From Prorocentrum cordatum (Eukaryota; Sar; Dinophyceae; Prorocentrales; Prorocentraceae): a DNA stretch of 64,000 bases. Location: NCBI GenBank assembly GCA_963575745.1, contig CAUYUJ010012169.1, positions 90,001 to 154,000 on the forward strand, read 5' to 3'. This document shows positions 1 through 10,278 of the stretch, piece by piece; position 1 is the stretch's first letter, and the number at the start of each line of letters is the position of its first letter. The translations under genes were made by a program, and so were the position numbers. The notes beneath the pieces are model-generated. The model was not told the DNA's origin. It saw only the letters and a program-made list of their open reading frames with translations, and did not search any database.

Positions 1-336
1 CCGCCGGGACGTCCGCAGGACATCCGCGGGACATGCGCGGGGCAGCCCCAGGGAGCCAGGCGGCGAGCCCCCACCGAAGATCGAGGGGTCGAGGCTCGAG
101 GCTAGAGAGTCGAGGCTTCGGGGAGCTCTTCTCCAGGCTTGGGCCTCCAGGGGGCTTCCTGGTCGTCCTGGCGCTGGACCCCCCTCGGGGTAATCTTGCC
201 GTGGCGCATCCCAGGAGAGGTCCGGGGTCGATCTGAGGCCCGAAGCTCAGGCACCCGCCGAGCAGATCGGTGCGATGCGTCGGCGTGTGTGGCTGTGTTA
301 CGGCAGGATCAGGGCGCTCCATCGCGCAGCTCCGAT
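1..336. other. GC-rich stretch with no recognised gene
   Basis: Open frames exist on both strands, but they overlap each other and show no recognisable domain, start context or splice structure. I see no repeat shared with the rest of the window. Confidence 0.5.
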
Positions 337-520
337 TACTCCAGATTCCGTAATAAAAGGGAGGGGGTCTGGACCCTCCAAGACAAGCCATTTCAGACCC
401 CCCCTCGTGGGAGAACCCTCCAAAACATCGTCCCCAGACCCCCCCAGGCCCTCCAAGATGGCCTGGAAGAGACCCCCCCCGAAATGAGACCCCCCTCCTT
501 TTATTACGAAATCTGGAGTA
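337..520. mobile_element. Foldback (terminal inverted repeat) element, 184 bp
   Basis: The left end reads TACTCCAGATTCCGTAATAA and continues AAGGGAGGGGGTCT. The right end is its reverse complement with about two mismatches, giving arms of about 35 bp. The interior is C-rich and encodes nothing. No clear target duplication is visible, so the exact ends are approximate. It is probably a non-autonomous DNA element of MITE type. Confidence 0.6.
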
Positions 521-940
521 GGCTCGCCCGCGCGCACAGGCCAGAAGCGAAGCGGCGTTTCTGCCGGGGGGGGCATCCCTTCCGATGCCCTTCGGTCTCC
601 GCCCGGCCTCCGACCTGCCTCTGCATTTGCCATAGGTCGTAGCCTGCGCCTTCTGCGGAGGAGGCTGTGGGCACGCACGTGGATGCGAATATGCGCAAGG
701 AGGAGGACATGCTGCGAATTGCCGCGATGCAGCATGTACAGAAGCATGCCAGACCGAAAACCTGAATCGCAGAATTTGGGCGGAGTGGGGTCCCCAGAAC
801 GACGTGCAGATTGGGCCTCATGGTGGCGATCTGGGGGGGCCTCTTCGAGGAGTGCTGGAGGTCGTCTTGAGCCAAGTTGACTAGTGTATTCAATCTTGGA
901 GGCCATCTTGGGCATCTTGGGCTATCTGGAACCATCTTTT
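521..940. other. No gene seen
   Basis: The long minus-strand open frame (298-915) runs through the foldback element and has no recognisable domain. I treat it as a chance frame. Confidence 0.4.
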
Positions 941-1150
941 CGGATGCAACTCCTGGGAGGTCAAATTCTGTTTTCGCCCTGTTCCGAAATCCGGCTTAAT
1001 CCCGCTTAATCCGATTTAATCCCGCTAAATGCAGCTTAATCCGGCTTAATCCTGCTTGGTCCGAGGCCCACTCCGGCGTAACAATTCCCAAATGGGGCGT
1101 AATCCTCCTCAATCTTTCCGACGAAAACCTCCCAGCTGTTGCCTCCTAAC
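941..1150. repeat. Dispersed repeat with a 10-bp tandem core (CGGCTTAATC)
   Basis: The block starts TTCGGATGCAACTCCTGGGA, then holds about seven degenerate decamers of the form CSGCTTAATC (about 991-1065), and ends with AATCTTTCCGACGAA and CCTCCCAG. The same order of parts recurs at 7088-7320 with a different decamer count, so this is one repeat family with a variable core. Confidence 0.75.
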
Positions 1151-1388
1151 ATTTTGGACGCTGAAGCTGTTCGCTGGGGGAGTTGTTGGTGCAGACCCAA
1201 GAATATGGGAGATGGTGGATGGGTAATGCCTCCCTCGAAGGAGAAGAGGGGTTTGAAGTATGACTTCCGTCCAACCACCTACACCCAATTTGTTCCTGCT
1301 GTGCTCGAGTCAGCCATGTTGGCACAAGCCGTAACACAAGCATTGCGGCGGGTTGATTTGTCAGCATTCTGATTTCAAGGTTTGTTTC

Positions 1389-1934
1389 ATGGCAGGCATC
1401 GGGCTGGTGATTGTGGCAGTATTGTTGTTCATCAACGTATCCGTGTCGGCAGCGTTTTATTACGACAAGAACCAGGCACAGAGTGGTGGGCACCGAATAA
1501 AGCGCTTCCACCTTGCTGGGCTATTGTGGTTGGCGCCATTTTTGCCTTTCGCGGCGATGGTGTATCTGCATCATAAGACTCGGAAGCGCCTGTTTGTGGG
1601 CTCGGCTACTGCCGCAGGCGCAGCACAAGTTCTAGTCCTCTGCTATGTAATTGCGAAAGTGTTCGAATCACACTCAGGTGGTGATGGAGCCTTGCTGCTT
1701 GTATTCACGATGATATTGGGTGCCATCTGGTGTTCTGCGATTGCAGTGCAGATTCATCGGGGCTGTCCGTGTGAGCCATCGAGTGTGCACACTGATTCTT
1801 CAGGCTTGTGCCACATACGCCTGCCCTTTTCTGAACTCACTCTGCCACGGGATACTGAGTACTTTGTTTGTGACATCCAGAGTTGCATGCCCTACTGTTG
1901 TCCCTTAGTGTTGTTTTGCGTGCGTTATTGTTAG
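1389..1934 (+). CDS. Hypothetical four-helix membrane protein
   Basis: The frame encodes 181 residues from the ATG at 1389. The same frame stays open upstream to 1353 without another ATG. Hydrophobic segments lie at about residues 3-23, 41-60, 68-91 and 100-122, separated by short charged loops (DKNQ, HHKTRKR, ESHSGGDG). This even spacing suggests a small four-helix integral membrane protein. The tail after residue 124 is Cys-rich, not membrane-like, and may be read-through beyond a missed splice site. Local GC is lower than in the flanking repeats. I do not recognise the family. It could be one exon of a larger gene. Confidence 0.4.
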   Translation: MAGIGLVIVAVLLFINVSVSAAFYYDKNQAQSGGHRIKRFHLAGLLWLAPFLPFAAMVYLHHKTRKRLFVGSATAAGAAQVLVLCYVIAKVFESHSGGDGALLLVFTMILGAIWCSAIAVQIHRGCPCEPSSVHTDSSGLCHIRLPFSELTLPRDTEYFVCDIQSCMPYCCPLVLFCVRYC

Positions 1935-2610
1935 TTGCTGTGCTTTCGGGTTCGGATCGACAGAAAAGGGGTTCAGGGGTCTCTGCATCACCGTGATGCT
2001 TCCTCTAAGCAGCTTGCAATTCTACGAAGTAACTTGCAATTGCGCAGGCTCTCCTGGACGATTTTAGCCTGTGTGTGCCCCTGGGATGCGTTTCGAGCTG
2101 CACTTTCTTGGCACGGGCACCTTAGAGTTCTCAATGCTTCTCTCGATTGTGGCCACCTCGTGACACCATCTTCGTTGATCGAGCGAGCATGCGAGAGCCG
2201 ATATTCTCGGACACGATACGCGTAATTTCACCTTGATGGTCAGAGGCGAGCCAGGGATTTTCAATATCCCAGACTATGTGGCGAGTTATCGAATCGTGCT
2301 GACCACAGGAACTAAACGCTAGAGGTTTGAACTAAGGGCTCGCCCGTCCTGAGTAATTCCAATGCTGCCCATCTCCGTCCACCCATGTTCAGACCGCAGA
2401 CGCGCTAACGGCGATGCAGGCAACGATGATGTAGGTTTCGGTATTGTGGGTTAGACTAGTTCGTGGCCAAACGAATTGTATGAAAGCGTCGTTCGCGGTT
2501 TCACAGAATTCGCTGTGTCGTTTTCGCTCGATGCATTTGCGTATAGTTAGTTTAGGAAAGTATAGTTCCTGCTTTCCTACAAGTTGTTCTGCCGGAGTTC
2601 GGTGTTGCAA
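1935..2610. other. Unique, less GC-rich stretch without a recognised gene
   Basis: There is no repeat and no convincing ORF. Base composition matches the preceding membrane ORF, so it may be intron or 3' flank of that gene. Confidence 0.35.
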
Positions 2611-2614
2611 ATAT

Positions 2615-2915
2615 GATCGGACCACGCACCCGGAAACGGATTTAGAGCTGCGAGGCATGGGAACGTTCCAAGCACCTTACTTGGGCGATGGGCAGTGGCA
2701 ATGCTGAAGAGATCAATGCTGATGATACTGTGCCAAGGGCTGTAGTGCTGCGCTGCGCTGTGCGGCGCCGCACAGTGACGTGCCAGACGTGCCAGGGGAC
2801 GTGCCATGGGACTCGCCGCGCGATGCCCCCGGGGGGACGCGCCACGGGACTCGCCACGCAACGTGCCAGGGGGACGCGCCACGGAACGTGCCAGCGGACG
2901 TGCCAGGGGACATAC
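2615..2915 (+). repeat. Family D dispersed repeat plus GGGACGTGCCA-type short array
   Basis: The head reads GGACCACGCACCCGGAAACG, followed by GGGCGATGGGCAGTGGCAATG, a CTGCGCTGTG stretch and then repeated ACGTGCCAGGGGACGTGCC motifs from about 2779. The same parts in the same order recur at 4.74, 6.89, 47.5, 50.9, 52.0 and 54.0 kb, in full or in part. No protein is supported. Confidence 0.7.
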
Positions 2916-2917
2916 CA

Positions 2918-3032
2918 GGAGGAGGAGGAGGAGGAGGAGGAGGAGGAGGAGGAGGAGGAGGAGGAGGAGGAGGAGGCGGAAGGAGGAGGAGGAGGAGGAG
3001 GGAGGAGGAGGAGGAGGAGGAGGAGGAGGAGG
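2918..3032 (+). repeat. (GGA)n microsatellite
   Basis: Almost uninterrupted GGA triplets on the plus strand directly follow the family D short array. The poly-Glu, poly-Gly, poly-Arg, Ser, Pro and Leu open frames across it are triplet-repeat artefacts. Confidence 0.95.
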
Positions 3033-3169
3033 TGAGGAGGAGGAGGGGCCACGATCCCTCGCAGACTGCGCTGCGTCCGGCGCCTCCGGGGCCAAAGGAT
3101 CCCCTTGCAAGTGCCGCGGCGCCTGCGCTCCCGGGGCCGTGCGTCCGCGGGAGGCACTCGGAGGCCCCC

Positions 3170-3405
3170 AAACGGGGTGGTGACCACACCGTGCGGTGAG
3201 TCGTTGGGAATTTTGGGTCACCGCACTGTTTTTGGGACTCGGGTTGTTCTCCGAGGATGTCTCGGGCGACAGGGGCCTCCGGGGTCCCAAGACCGTGCGG
3301 TGACGGACCGTGCGGTGAGGTCTTGGGGGATTTCGAGGTCACCGCACGGTCTGTCACCGCACCGTTTCGGGACCCCAAAGGCACGCTTCCAGGGCAACTG
3401 CCCCT
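3170..3405 (+). repeat. Dispersed repeat rich in CACCGCACGGT palindromes
   Basis: It begins CCCCCAAACGGGGTGGTGAC and carries several direct and inverted copies of ACCGTGCGGTGA / TCACCGCACGGT. A second copy lies at 23226-23440, about 80-85 percent alike by eye. Both copies follow a (GGA)n tract and GC-rich DNA, so the shared block may be larger. Confidence 0.75.
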
Positions 3406-3409
3406 CGTA

Positions 3410-4370
3410 GATTGCGCGGCGTCCGCGCTCCCCTGGGCGTCGCTCGGACGTGTGCATTTTTTCTCGGCGAGGACCATCGAGGAACATGTTTGATCATTGA
3501 GCGGAAAATGCGCGCACGAAGTCGAAAAATGCACGGGGAATGGACGTCCGAGTGACGGCGAGTCCCAGGGCCACGATCCCTTGTATATTGTGCTGGGTTC
3601 ATGGTCCAAGGGCCGCAATGCTTTGTAAATAACATTGCGTCCGCGCTCCCAGGGCTGGGATCCTTCGTGAACTGTGCTGCGTCCGCGCTGCCATGGCCAC
3701 GATCTGTTGTGAATTGCGCTGCGTCCGCGCTCCTATCTGGATATGTTTTTGGGGGGCGCTTTTCGGCCTCCCCGCCGTTTCCTCAGAATGTTGCGCTGGA
3801 CCCAAGAGCTCACAAATCCTTTTAGATAGCATTGCGTCCGCGCTCCCAGGGCGAAGATCCCTTGTAAATCACACTGGGCTCGCGCTCCCAGGGCCGCGTC
3901 ACTCTGCAACTTACAGTGGAGCCATGCTCCCAGGGCCACGATCCCCTGTAAACTGCGCGGCGCCCGCGCTCCCGGGGCCACGATCCCTTGCCGATTCCGG
4001 GGCGCCCGCTCCCCCCGAGGACACGATCTCCCGTAGATTGCGCCGCGTCCGCGCTCCCGGGGCCAACGATCCATGGTGAATGCCGCGGCATCCGCGCGCT
4101 CCCAGGGCTGGGAGACCTTGTACATCACATGGTGTCTGCGCCCCCACAGCCACGATCTCGCGCAAATTACGCTGCGCCCGTGCTCCAAGGGCCCCGATCC
4201 CTGGTAGATTATGTTGCGTCCGCGCCCCCAGGGCAACGTTCCTCCGTGAATGGCGCGGTGTCCGCGCTCCCAGGGCCAGGATCCCTTGGAAACTCAAGTG
4301 CTTCCGCACTCCCAGAACCACCTGGGCATCCTGGGGCTCCCAGGCCCTTCAAGTTCTGCAAAGCACAGTT
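3410..4370. repeat. Minisatellite, about 50-60 bp units (GCGTCCGCGCTCCCAGGGCC)
   Basis: Degenerate tandem units carry GCGTCCGCGCTCCCAGGGCC, then ACGATCCCTTGTAAATTGCG, about 14 times. The array ends in a conserved tail (CTCCCAGAACCACCTGGGCA, then GGGGCTCCCAGGCCCTTCAA). Shorter copies with the same tail are at 12680-12895 and 30175-30420. Many overlapping open frames on both strands come from this periodicity and are not genes. Confidence 0.8.
3436..3553. mobile_element. Small inverted-repeat element inserted in the minisatellite
   Basis: The left end CGTCGCTCGGACGTGTGCAT and the right end GGACGTCCGAGTGACG are inverted repeats of 14 bp. It splits a minisatellite unit: the unit starts before it (GCGTCCGCGCTCCC) and continues after it (CCCAGGGCCACGATCCC). 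A second copy is at 58576-58702. Exact ends are uncertain by a few bases. Confidence 0.6.
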
Positions 4371-4734
4371 TCGCCCGAGATATCCACAGATATTCAGCAC
4401 GCAGGGCTCGCAATCCTCGAGAGGGCACACAACAAGCCTACATGTTTTCTTTTCTAGTCAATTTTTGGGTCTCCGGATTGCGTTATTCAGTATGATGCGC
4501 AAAACGTTCCATACCCTTTCCTGCAAGGTAAACGCAAGTTCGCAGACCCTCTTAGGCAACGAGGATCCGCGATGACGCGATGAGGAGTGCACTTGCCTCG
4601 ACCGGGCACGCGCGAGACGCAGGTTTTCCACCCAGAAAGGGATTTATCTGGTTATTGATCGCACAGTAATCCGCTGGCCCTCTTCAACCATGACACCGGC
4701 TACGTATGAGCATCTATTAGAAATTTTGGGTACA
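4371..4734. other. No gene seen
   Basis: The start still carries the minisatellite tail (CCCGAGATATCCAC, CGAGAGGGCACAC). The rest is unique sequence without a convincing ORF. Confidence 0.35.
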
Positions 4735-5190
4735 TGCCCTTTCCGGGAACATGATCGACCCACGAACCCAGACAGGGATTTAGACCTGCGAGGCACTGGA
4801 CCGTTTCCAAGCATCTCAATTGGGCGATGGTAAGTGGCAGTGCTGAAGATACCAAACGATGATGGCATTCTGCCAAGGGTTGTGTGGTCTGCTCTGCGCT
4901 GTGCCGCGCCGCATAGTGACGTGCCAGGGACGCGCCACGGAACGTGCCAATGGAAGTGCCAGGGGACATGCCGCGTTGAATTGTGCCGTTCGTTGTTGCA
5001 TCGTGGGTCAAGCCGTCCTTGGCGTCAGAATCCTGACCGAGCTGGTTCGGATCTTCAGCTCTTGCTGTCTGAACGCGTAGCTCGCGCTAGTTGCAATCGA
5101 AACGCGCGGGGCGCCCGACCAGCTCGAGCTCAAGATCCGATTCAGTTCCGCAGCCCTCGCTCGAGACACCCAGGCATAGAGCCAGACGAC
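4735..5190 (+). repeat. Family D dispersed repeat
   Basis: The head GATCGACCCACGAACCCAGA is followed by CAATTGGGCGATGG, CTCTGCGCTGTGCCGCGCCG, a short run of ACGTGCCA motifs (4917-4970), and a tail with TCCTGACCGAGCTGG and TCGAGCTCAAGATCCGATTC. The tail matches 47740-47880 and 51100-51260. It is non-coding by appearance. Confidence 0.7.
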
Positions 5191-5194
5191 CACA

Positions 5195-5495
5195 TGTTGG
5201 ATATCTCCCTGTGTAGCCTGGACGCGTGAAGACGTGGTTCCAGCTCGGGAGCGCCATGTTAGATGCCCCTCTGGGCGGCCTGGGCACATGAAAACACAGG
5301 GTTCCAGCTCGGGACCACCATGTTCGATACCCCCGCTGGAAATCTGGAAGATCACCAGCCGAAGAAATCGCTTCAGGTTGTTAACGCTTGGTGTCGCCGT
5401 ATTGATTTTTGTCTGGCTCTTGTGGGCCCCCGCGCTCGGTGCACCCAGACGACCACATGTTGGATACCCCCCGTGGGTGGCCCGCATACGTAAGG
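5195..5495. repeat. Tandem repeat, GGTTCCAGCTCGGGACC units
   Basis: About three to four degenerate units of roughly 75-80 bp each contain GGTTCCAGCTCGGGA, CACCATGTT.GATACCCCC and GGCCTGGGCACRTGAA. The same unit recurs at 50390-50620. Confidence 0.65.
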
Positions 5496-5499
5496 ACGC

Positions 5500-5720
5500 G
5501 CGTCCTGGGTTGGCGCAGCGTGGTCCCCTTTCGCCACAGAGCGCAGCAGTCGTGAACGCGCATGGGCGCCTTTTCACCCCAGAGCGGAGCAAACTCGCCC
5601 CAGAGCGCAGCAATCGTGAAAGCACGTGGGCCCCTTTCACCCCAGAGCGGAACGAGCGTGAAACACACGTGGGTTAGTGTCGCCCCAGAGCGCAGCAAAC
5701 GTGAACTTACATAGTCCTGT
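5500..5720. repeat. CACGTG minisatellite, about 42-45 bp units
   Basis: Units read approximately CCAGAGCGCAGCAAACGTGA then AACACACGTGGG.CCCTTTCGCC. About five copies occur here. Each carries the hexamer palindrome CACGTG or a close variant. Open frames across it are periodicity artefacts. Confidence 0.75.
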
Positions 5721-5999
5721 CATACACGTGGGTCAAAGTTTGCGAAAAAAAAGCGTCAAACCACGTGGGTCATTTATGCCACATGACACAATAAACGAAA
5801 TAACACGTGGGCTCCCTCCAGGAAGCCCCAGGAGGCCTCCCCAGAGCCCCAAGGCGGAACGTGCCAAGTGATTACTCATCCAGTGCCGATTCGAGGAGTT
5901 TGCGTTGCCTTTGTGCCCCCCCCCGTTTGGGAGGGGGGGACCGCCCCCGGGTGGCCAGGACGCGCGACAACACCTGGGTCCCTTTCGACTTCGAGCGGA
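5721..5999. other. Spacer between two CACGTG minisatellite blocks
   Basis: It holds unique GC-rich sequence with C and G homopolymers near 5920-5940 and isolated ACACGTGGG motifs. No gene is supported. Confidence 0.4.
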
Positions 6000-6412
6000 A
6001 TACACGTGAAATCGCGTGGGCCCTTTCCGCTCCACAGCGCAGCAAACGCGAAAACATGTGAATCCCAGTCGCCCCAGAGCGGACCGAGCGTGAGCACAGG
6101 TGGGCCCCTTTTGCCCCAGAGCTCAGCAAATGTGAAAGCACATGGGTACCTTTCGCCCCAGAGCGCAGTAAGCGTGAAGACACGTGGGCCCCGTTCGCCC
6201 CAAAGCGGAGCAAGAGTACGGCAGTGTTTTCACGCTTGCTCCGCCTTGATGCGAAAGGGACCCACGTGTTTTCACTTTTGCTCTGCCCTGACGCGAATGG
6301 GACCCACGTAATTTCACGCTTGCCACGCCCTGAGGCGAAAGGGACCCACCTGTTCTCACGCAGGTTCCGCCCTGAAGCGAAAAGGACTGGGGCGAAAGGA
6401 ACGGCCTGTCCA
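6000..6412. repeat. CACGTG minisatellite with an internal inversion near 6220
   Basis: Units to about 6215 run in the same sense as at 5500-5720 (CCAGAGC..AGCAA.CGTGA). From about 6225 they run in reverse complement (TTTCACGCTTGCTCCGCC, CGAAAGGGACCCACGTG). The two halves therefore form a large imperfect palindrome with arms of about 170-190 bp. Confidence 0.7.
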
Positions 6413-6890
6413 TTTCTCCAACGTTTCGCTTGAGACATCCTCAAACTTTCTGCGCGCAGTGCGCGCCAGTTCTCGAGCGGGGATGCAACAAGTCAGCTTT
6501 GTATATATATATATATATATATATCGATGTAATAGTTCTGAGGTCGCCAGAATTATGTGGAAAACGCTCTGCTCTCTTTTACAAGGGAGAGCGAAGGTCA
6601 GCGGACCTTGTCATTCATCGCGGATCCGAAATGGGGGGGTGCGCGAAACGCATGTTTAAAAAACACAACATGGGGATTTACCGTGTTATTCATGGCAAGT
6701 AGTTCCGCCACCCTACCCCCAATATGGCACCAGGGACATGTTACCATCCTAGGGGAGAGCCCTGGGCCCAAGCCCTTTCCGGGAAAAACAGATTCCCAGC
6801 CTCACCGTTAACCGACGTCGTCGTTAGCGCGGCCTTAGCCACAGCTAGCCTGACGAGCGCGCCTGTCGCCCAATGCGAGCGAGCGTTCAC
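6413..6890. other. No gene; contains a (TA)n run and repeat tails
   Basis: A (TA)n run lies at 6503-6523. The motif CTTGAGACATCCTCAAACTT at about 6430 and GAGCCCTGGGCCCAAGCCCTTTCCGGGAA near 6757-6786 are parts of the modular repeat described at 47-55 kb. Confidence 0.5.
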
Positions 6891-6985
6891 CAAACATGAT
6901 CGACCCACGAACCCAGAAGGGAATATAGAAACGTAGGGCATGGCAGCGTTTTCAAGACACCTGGTTGGGCGACTGGCAATTGCAA
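6891..6985 (+). repeat. Truncated family D head
   Basis: AACATGATCGACCCACGAAC then CCAGAAGGGAATATAGAAACG and GGTTGGGCGACTGGCAATTG match the family D head. The copy lacks the downstream ACGTGCCA array. Confidence 0.65.
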
Positions 6986-7087
6986 TGATCAGCCGTCGTC
7001 CATTGCCCTGACTCGCTCAATCGGGCCAGTGGTGCGGCTCTGCTCTGCTCACCCTTCTTCTGCCCCCTGCTGGCCAGACCAAGCGTT

Positions 7088-7320
7088 CGGATGCAACTCC
7101 TGGGAGGTCAAATTCTGATTTAGCCCTGGTCCGAAATCCCGCTTAATCCGGCCTAATCCCGCTTAGTCCCGCTTCATCCGGCCTAATCCCTCTTAGTCCC
7201 GCCTAATTCGGCTTAGTCCCGCTTGATCCGAGGCCCACTCTGGCGTAACAGCCCCCCCAAGGGCCTTAATCCTCCCTAATCTTTCCGACGAAGACCTCCC
7301 AGTAGTTGCCTCCCAACAAG
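7088..7320. repeat. Second copy of the decamer-core dispersed repeat
   Basis: It matches 941-1150 from TTCGGATGCAACTCCTGGGA to CCTCCCAG.AGTTGCCTCC. The core has ten decamers (CCGCTTAATC, CGGCCTAATC, CCGCTTAGTC and others), against about seven in the first copy, so the core expands or contracts. Confidence 0.75.
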
Positions 7321-7439
7321 CGCTGGTGCCGCCACCACGGGGGTCGGCGCGGAAGGAGCGCCTCGGGTGCCGTCTTGTGGGGGGACCGTGCCCGAACTCG
7401 ACTCCGCTCGGCGGGTCGGCGCCCTGCCTGGAGGAGCCC

Positions 7440-7862
7440 AGAGGAGCGGGAGGAGCGGGAGGGGCGGGAGGGGGAGGGGGAAGGGAAGGGGAGGGAGGGG
7501 GAGGGGGAGGGGGAGGAAAAAAGAAACCTCCTCCTCCTCCTCCTCTCTTCCTCCTTCTCCTCCTCCTCCTCTTCCTCCTCTGGCTCCTCCTCCAGCTCCT
7601 CCTCCGGCTCCTCCTCCTCCTCCGCCTCCTCCTCCTCCTCCTCTTGTCAAGTCAGTGCCTCGCTTTGGCTTTCGTGCCTCGGTGCCGTCGAGCAGAAGGG
7701 GGAGGGGGGAGGGAGAGGGGGAGGAGGAGGAGGATGAGGAGGAGGAAGAAGAGGAGGAGGAGAAGGAGAAGGAGGAGGAGGAGGAGGAGGAGGAGGAGGA
7801 GGAGCCGGAGGAGGAAGAGGAGGAGGAGGAGGAGGAGGAGGAGGAGGAGGAAAAGGAGGGCA
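7440..7862. repeat. Divergent (GGA)n, (TCC)n, (GGA)n block
   Basis: G-rich purine sequence (7440-7520) turns to (TCC)n (7528-7652), then after about 45 unique bases to (GGA)n (7690-7855). The opposed polypurine arms could pair as one long imperfect hairpin. ORFs across it are repeat artefacts. Confidence 0.9.
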
Positions 7863-8014
7863 AGTTTTTTGTCGAAGGGGCAGTTTGCCACGCTCGGCCT
7901 CTGGAGGCCTGTCTTGGGCCCTGGAGCCGTCAAGTCGATCAAGGTTGAACGACGTGCAGGGAGCGACCCCGGGAGGTGTCCGAGGTCCGGTTCTGATAGG
8001 ATTTTGGGAAGTGG

Positions 8015-8115
8015 GAGGAAGGAGGGGGAGGAGGGGGAGGAGGAGGAGGAGGGGGCGGAGGAGGTGGAGGAGGAGGCGGACGAGGAGTTGGTGGAGGAGG
8101 TGCCGGGGAGGTTGC
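8015..8115 (+). repeat. Imperfect (GGA)n tract
   Basis: GGA-rich triplets are interrupted by GCGGAC and GTGGAG. No protein is supported. Confidence 0.8.
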
Positions 8116-8700
8116 CGTATGCTCTCAGGTCGGTTAGCCCAGTCATGCCTCCATCTCATCGTCCTCCCGCACCCTGCCTGGTGACCCCAGAAGGTCAAGC
8201 GGATGCGCACAGAGGCGGGGTCACGCTGGGAAGCAGCGCGGCTTGAGCGGATGGAGACACTTATGTGTTCGTTCTGCGATGTTCAGCCCCTCTGAGTGCA
8301 AGTTGCCTGTGGCCTTTCCAAGTGCATTCGCACGTTCGCACTGCGCCGGTGAATGTCCCATTGAAAAATAGGACCCTCGTGCCTGCCTCCGTCCCCTTCC
8401 TCTTTGCTGCTTCTCCCACCCCTTCTCCACCGTACCTCTTCTCCCTCCTCACTGTGGAGGCCTCTCCTGGGGTGGCGTTTCGCTAACAGCTACACCAATG
8501 GGCGCTCTGTGCTGAATCTTGCAAGTAACTCGCATCCACGACCACATACCGAAGGCGCCCCAGCGAATCACCGCCGCCCCCCGCCTTCTGGAAACGACTA
8601 TGTTGTCGAGCGAAGGTGCGGCCATGCTAGTGGTCTGGGCGTTCCCCCAGCGCTTGTGAACACTGTGGGGGGGAACACTGGGGGAGCACTGGCAGCCCTC
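8116..8700. other. No recognised gene
   Basis: Ordinary-looking unique sequence carries several short overlapping frames. None has a recognisable motif. Confidence 0.35.
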
Positions 8701-8704
8701 TGAG

Positions 8705-9105
8705 GTCATCTTGTGGCTCCCTTCGGGCTCTTTCCGGGTCATCTGCACCTTCTTCTGGACCGCTCGGGGCTCTCCTTGGGCCACGTTGAGACTCTCTTGG
8801 GCCGTCGTAGGGTGATGTGGACCACTTTACGCAGGGTCCTCTTGGGGCTCTTGAGGGCAGCCGTCTTGGGACTATCCTGGGGCCTCCTTGGGCGTTTTGG
8901 AGACCTCTTGGAGGCCTCTTGGAGGCCTCTTGTGGCCCTCTTGTACCGTCTTGGAGGCATATGGGACCACCTTGGGTCCTCGTGGGGCAATCTTCTTGGC
9001 TGTCTTGGAGGCCACATTAGGCCGTCTTGGGGTACTGTTGAGCCGTTTTGGGGAAATATTGGGGCCGTCTTGTGGTGACCTTGGGGGCCTCTTGGGCCGT
9101 GATGC
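8705..9105. repeat. Degenerate short repeat, CTTGGGGGCCTCTTGGGCCGT
   Basis: Phrases such as CTTGGAGGCCTCTTGGAGGC and GGGCCGTCTTGG recur at about 10-25 bp spacing. The same low-complexity signature appears at 13190-13420, 25690-25925 and 26230-26330. Both strands stay open here for that reason. Confidence 0.6.
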
Positions 9106-10278
9106 GCGCTCTGCAGACCGAGAACGCGAGCATTCCATAACCATTCAACAGCCATTCGTTTTTGTCCGGTGATCTTGCCTCTTAGGCTGGCCCCCAGATC
9201 TTGTAAGACGGCCGAGGAGGCCCCACACACGGGCTCCAGGGCAGGCCCTGGACACATCTGATGCCATGTTGGAATGGCGAAGTCCAGACTACGCTCCCGC
9301 TGCCTCTGGAAAGCCACGCGGATGAAACAAGAGTGCCCGAGAGCGTCTTGGAGCGCATCCTGCGGTCCTCAACACAGAGAACTCGAAGGGACCTCAGAAC
9401 ACTCCACTGAATGCCGTCGTCCTATGGCATGGTGGCGGAAACGTTACAAAGAGCTACACGATCCTTTTGTGGCGACAGTACGCAACCGCGTAGTTCTAGT
9501 TGATAGTGTTTGCTTTATGTGATGCTTGTGTTGGTTTTGCTTGGCAGCGTGTGATATTACTGCACCTGGTATGCGGGTCAACGCGTTCATGTGGCAGGCG
9601 CTCGACTACATGATACGAGTTTAGCTACATGTCCTGTGTTGGCAAGACTCGTCCTGTGAAGCGTGAGCGGCCGCGATTGCAAGGACACTTTGGCGTCGAG
9701 GGACATACGCAACCTATCTACATGGTTGCGACGCTGCGCTTTGGATTTCTCATGTTTGCCCTCAATATCATTATTGAGCTGTAGGCGCACTTTGTCTACC
9801 CCCCAATCCTTGAAACATCGCAATACAGAAGGATCTGACTGCCCAGTGATGCTGGCTACCGTTGACAACTTGTCTTTCTGACGACTGAAGTTAACACTTA
9901 CTTCTGGATTTTTGGGTGGTGCGGCAAGTGGTACCATGATCACTTACATTACCATCCCACGTGATCTGCATGCGATCAGTCGATGGTCTGCGGACGAGAA
10001 ACGGGCGGGAGGGAGTGCTACTCAAGAGCTTCTGGTGACAGGTCTTTGTGAGGTCCAGTCGACTATCCCCTGCAAGCTGAACAGGATAGAGCCTTGGTAC
10101 TACCACGAGCTGGAGTGCACTTTACCCACTGATCACATGCACGAGGGGGCCACGCCTGGTTGCACTGCCGCAGCCCTTCTCAAAGTCGAGCAGTGTCCGT
10201 CTTGGACGGCGCAATGTCGGAACGGGCATGCTCGCAGAAGAGGTGGAGGAGGGCGCATCGCTTTGCCCTTCATCACCC
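9106..10278. other. Less GC-rich stretch, one weak minus-strand ORF
   Basis: Repeats are sparse. A minus-strand frame at 9587-9943 (118 aa) has a mixed, protein-like composition, but no motif I recognise and no splice or start support. It may be a remnant of a coding exon. Confidence 0.25.
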
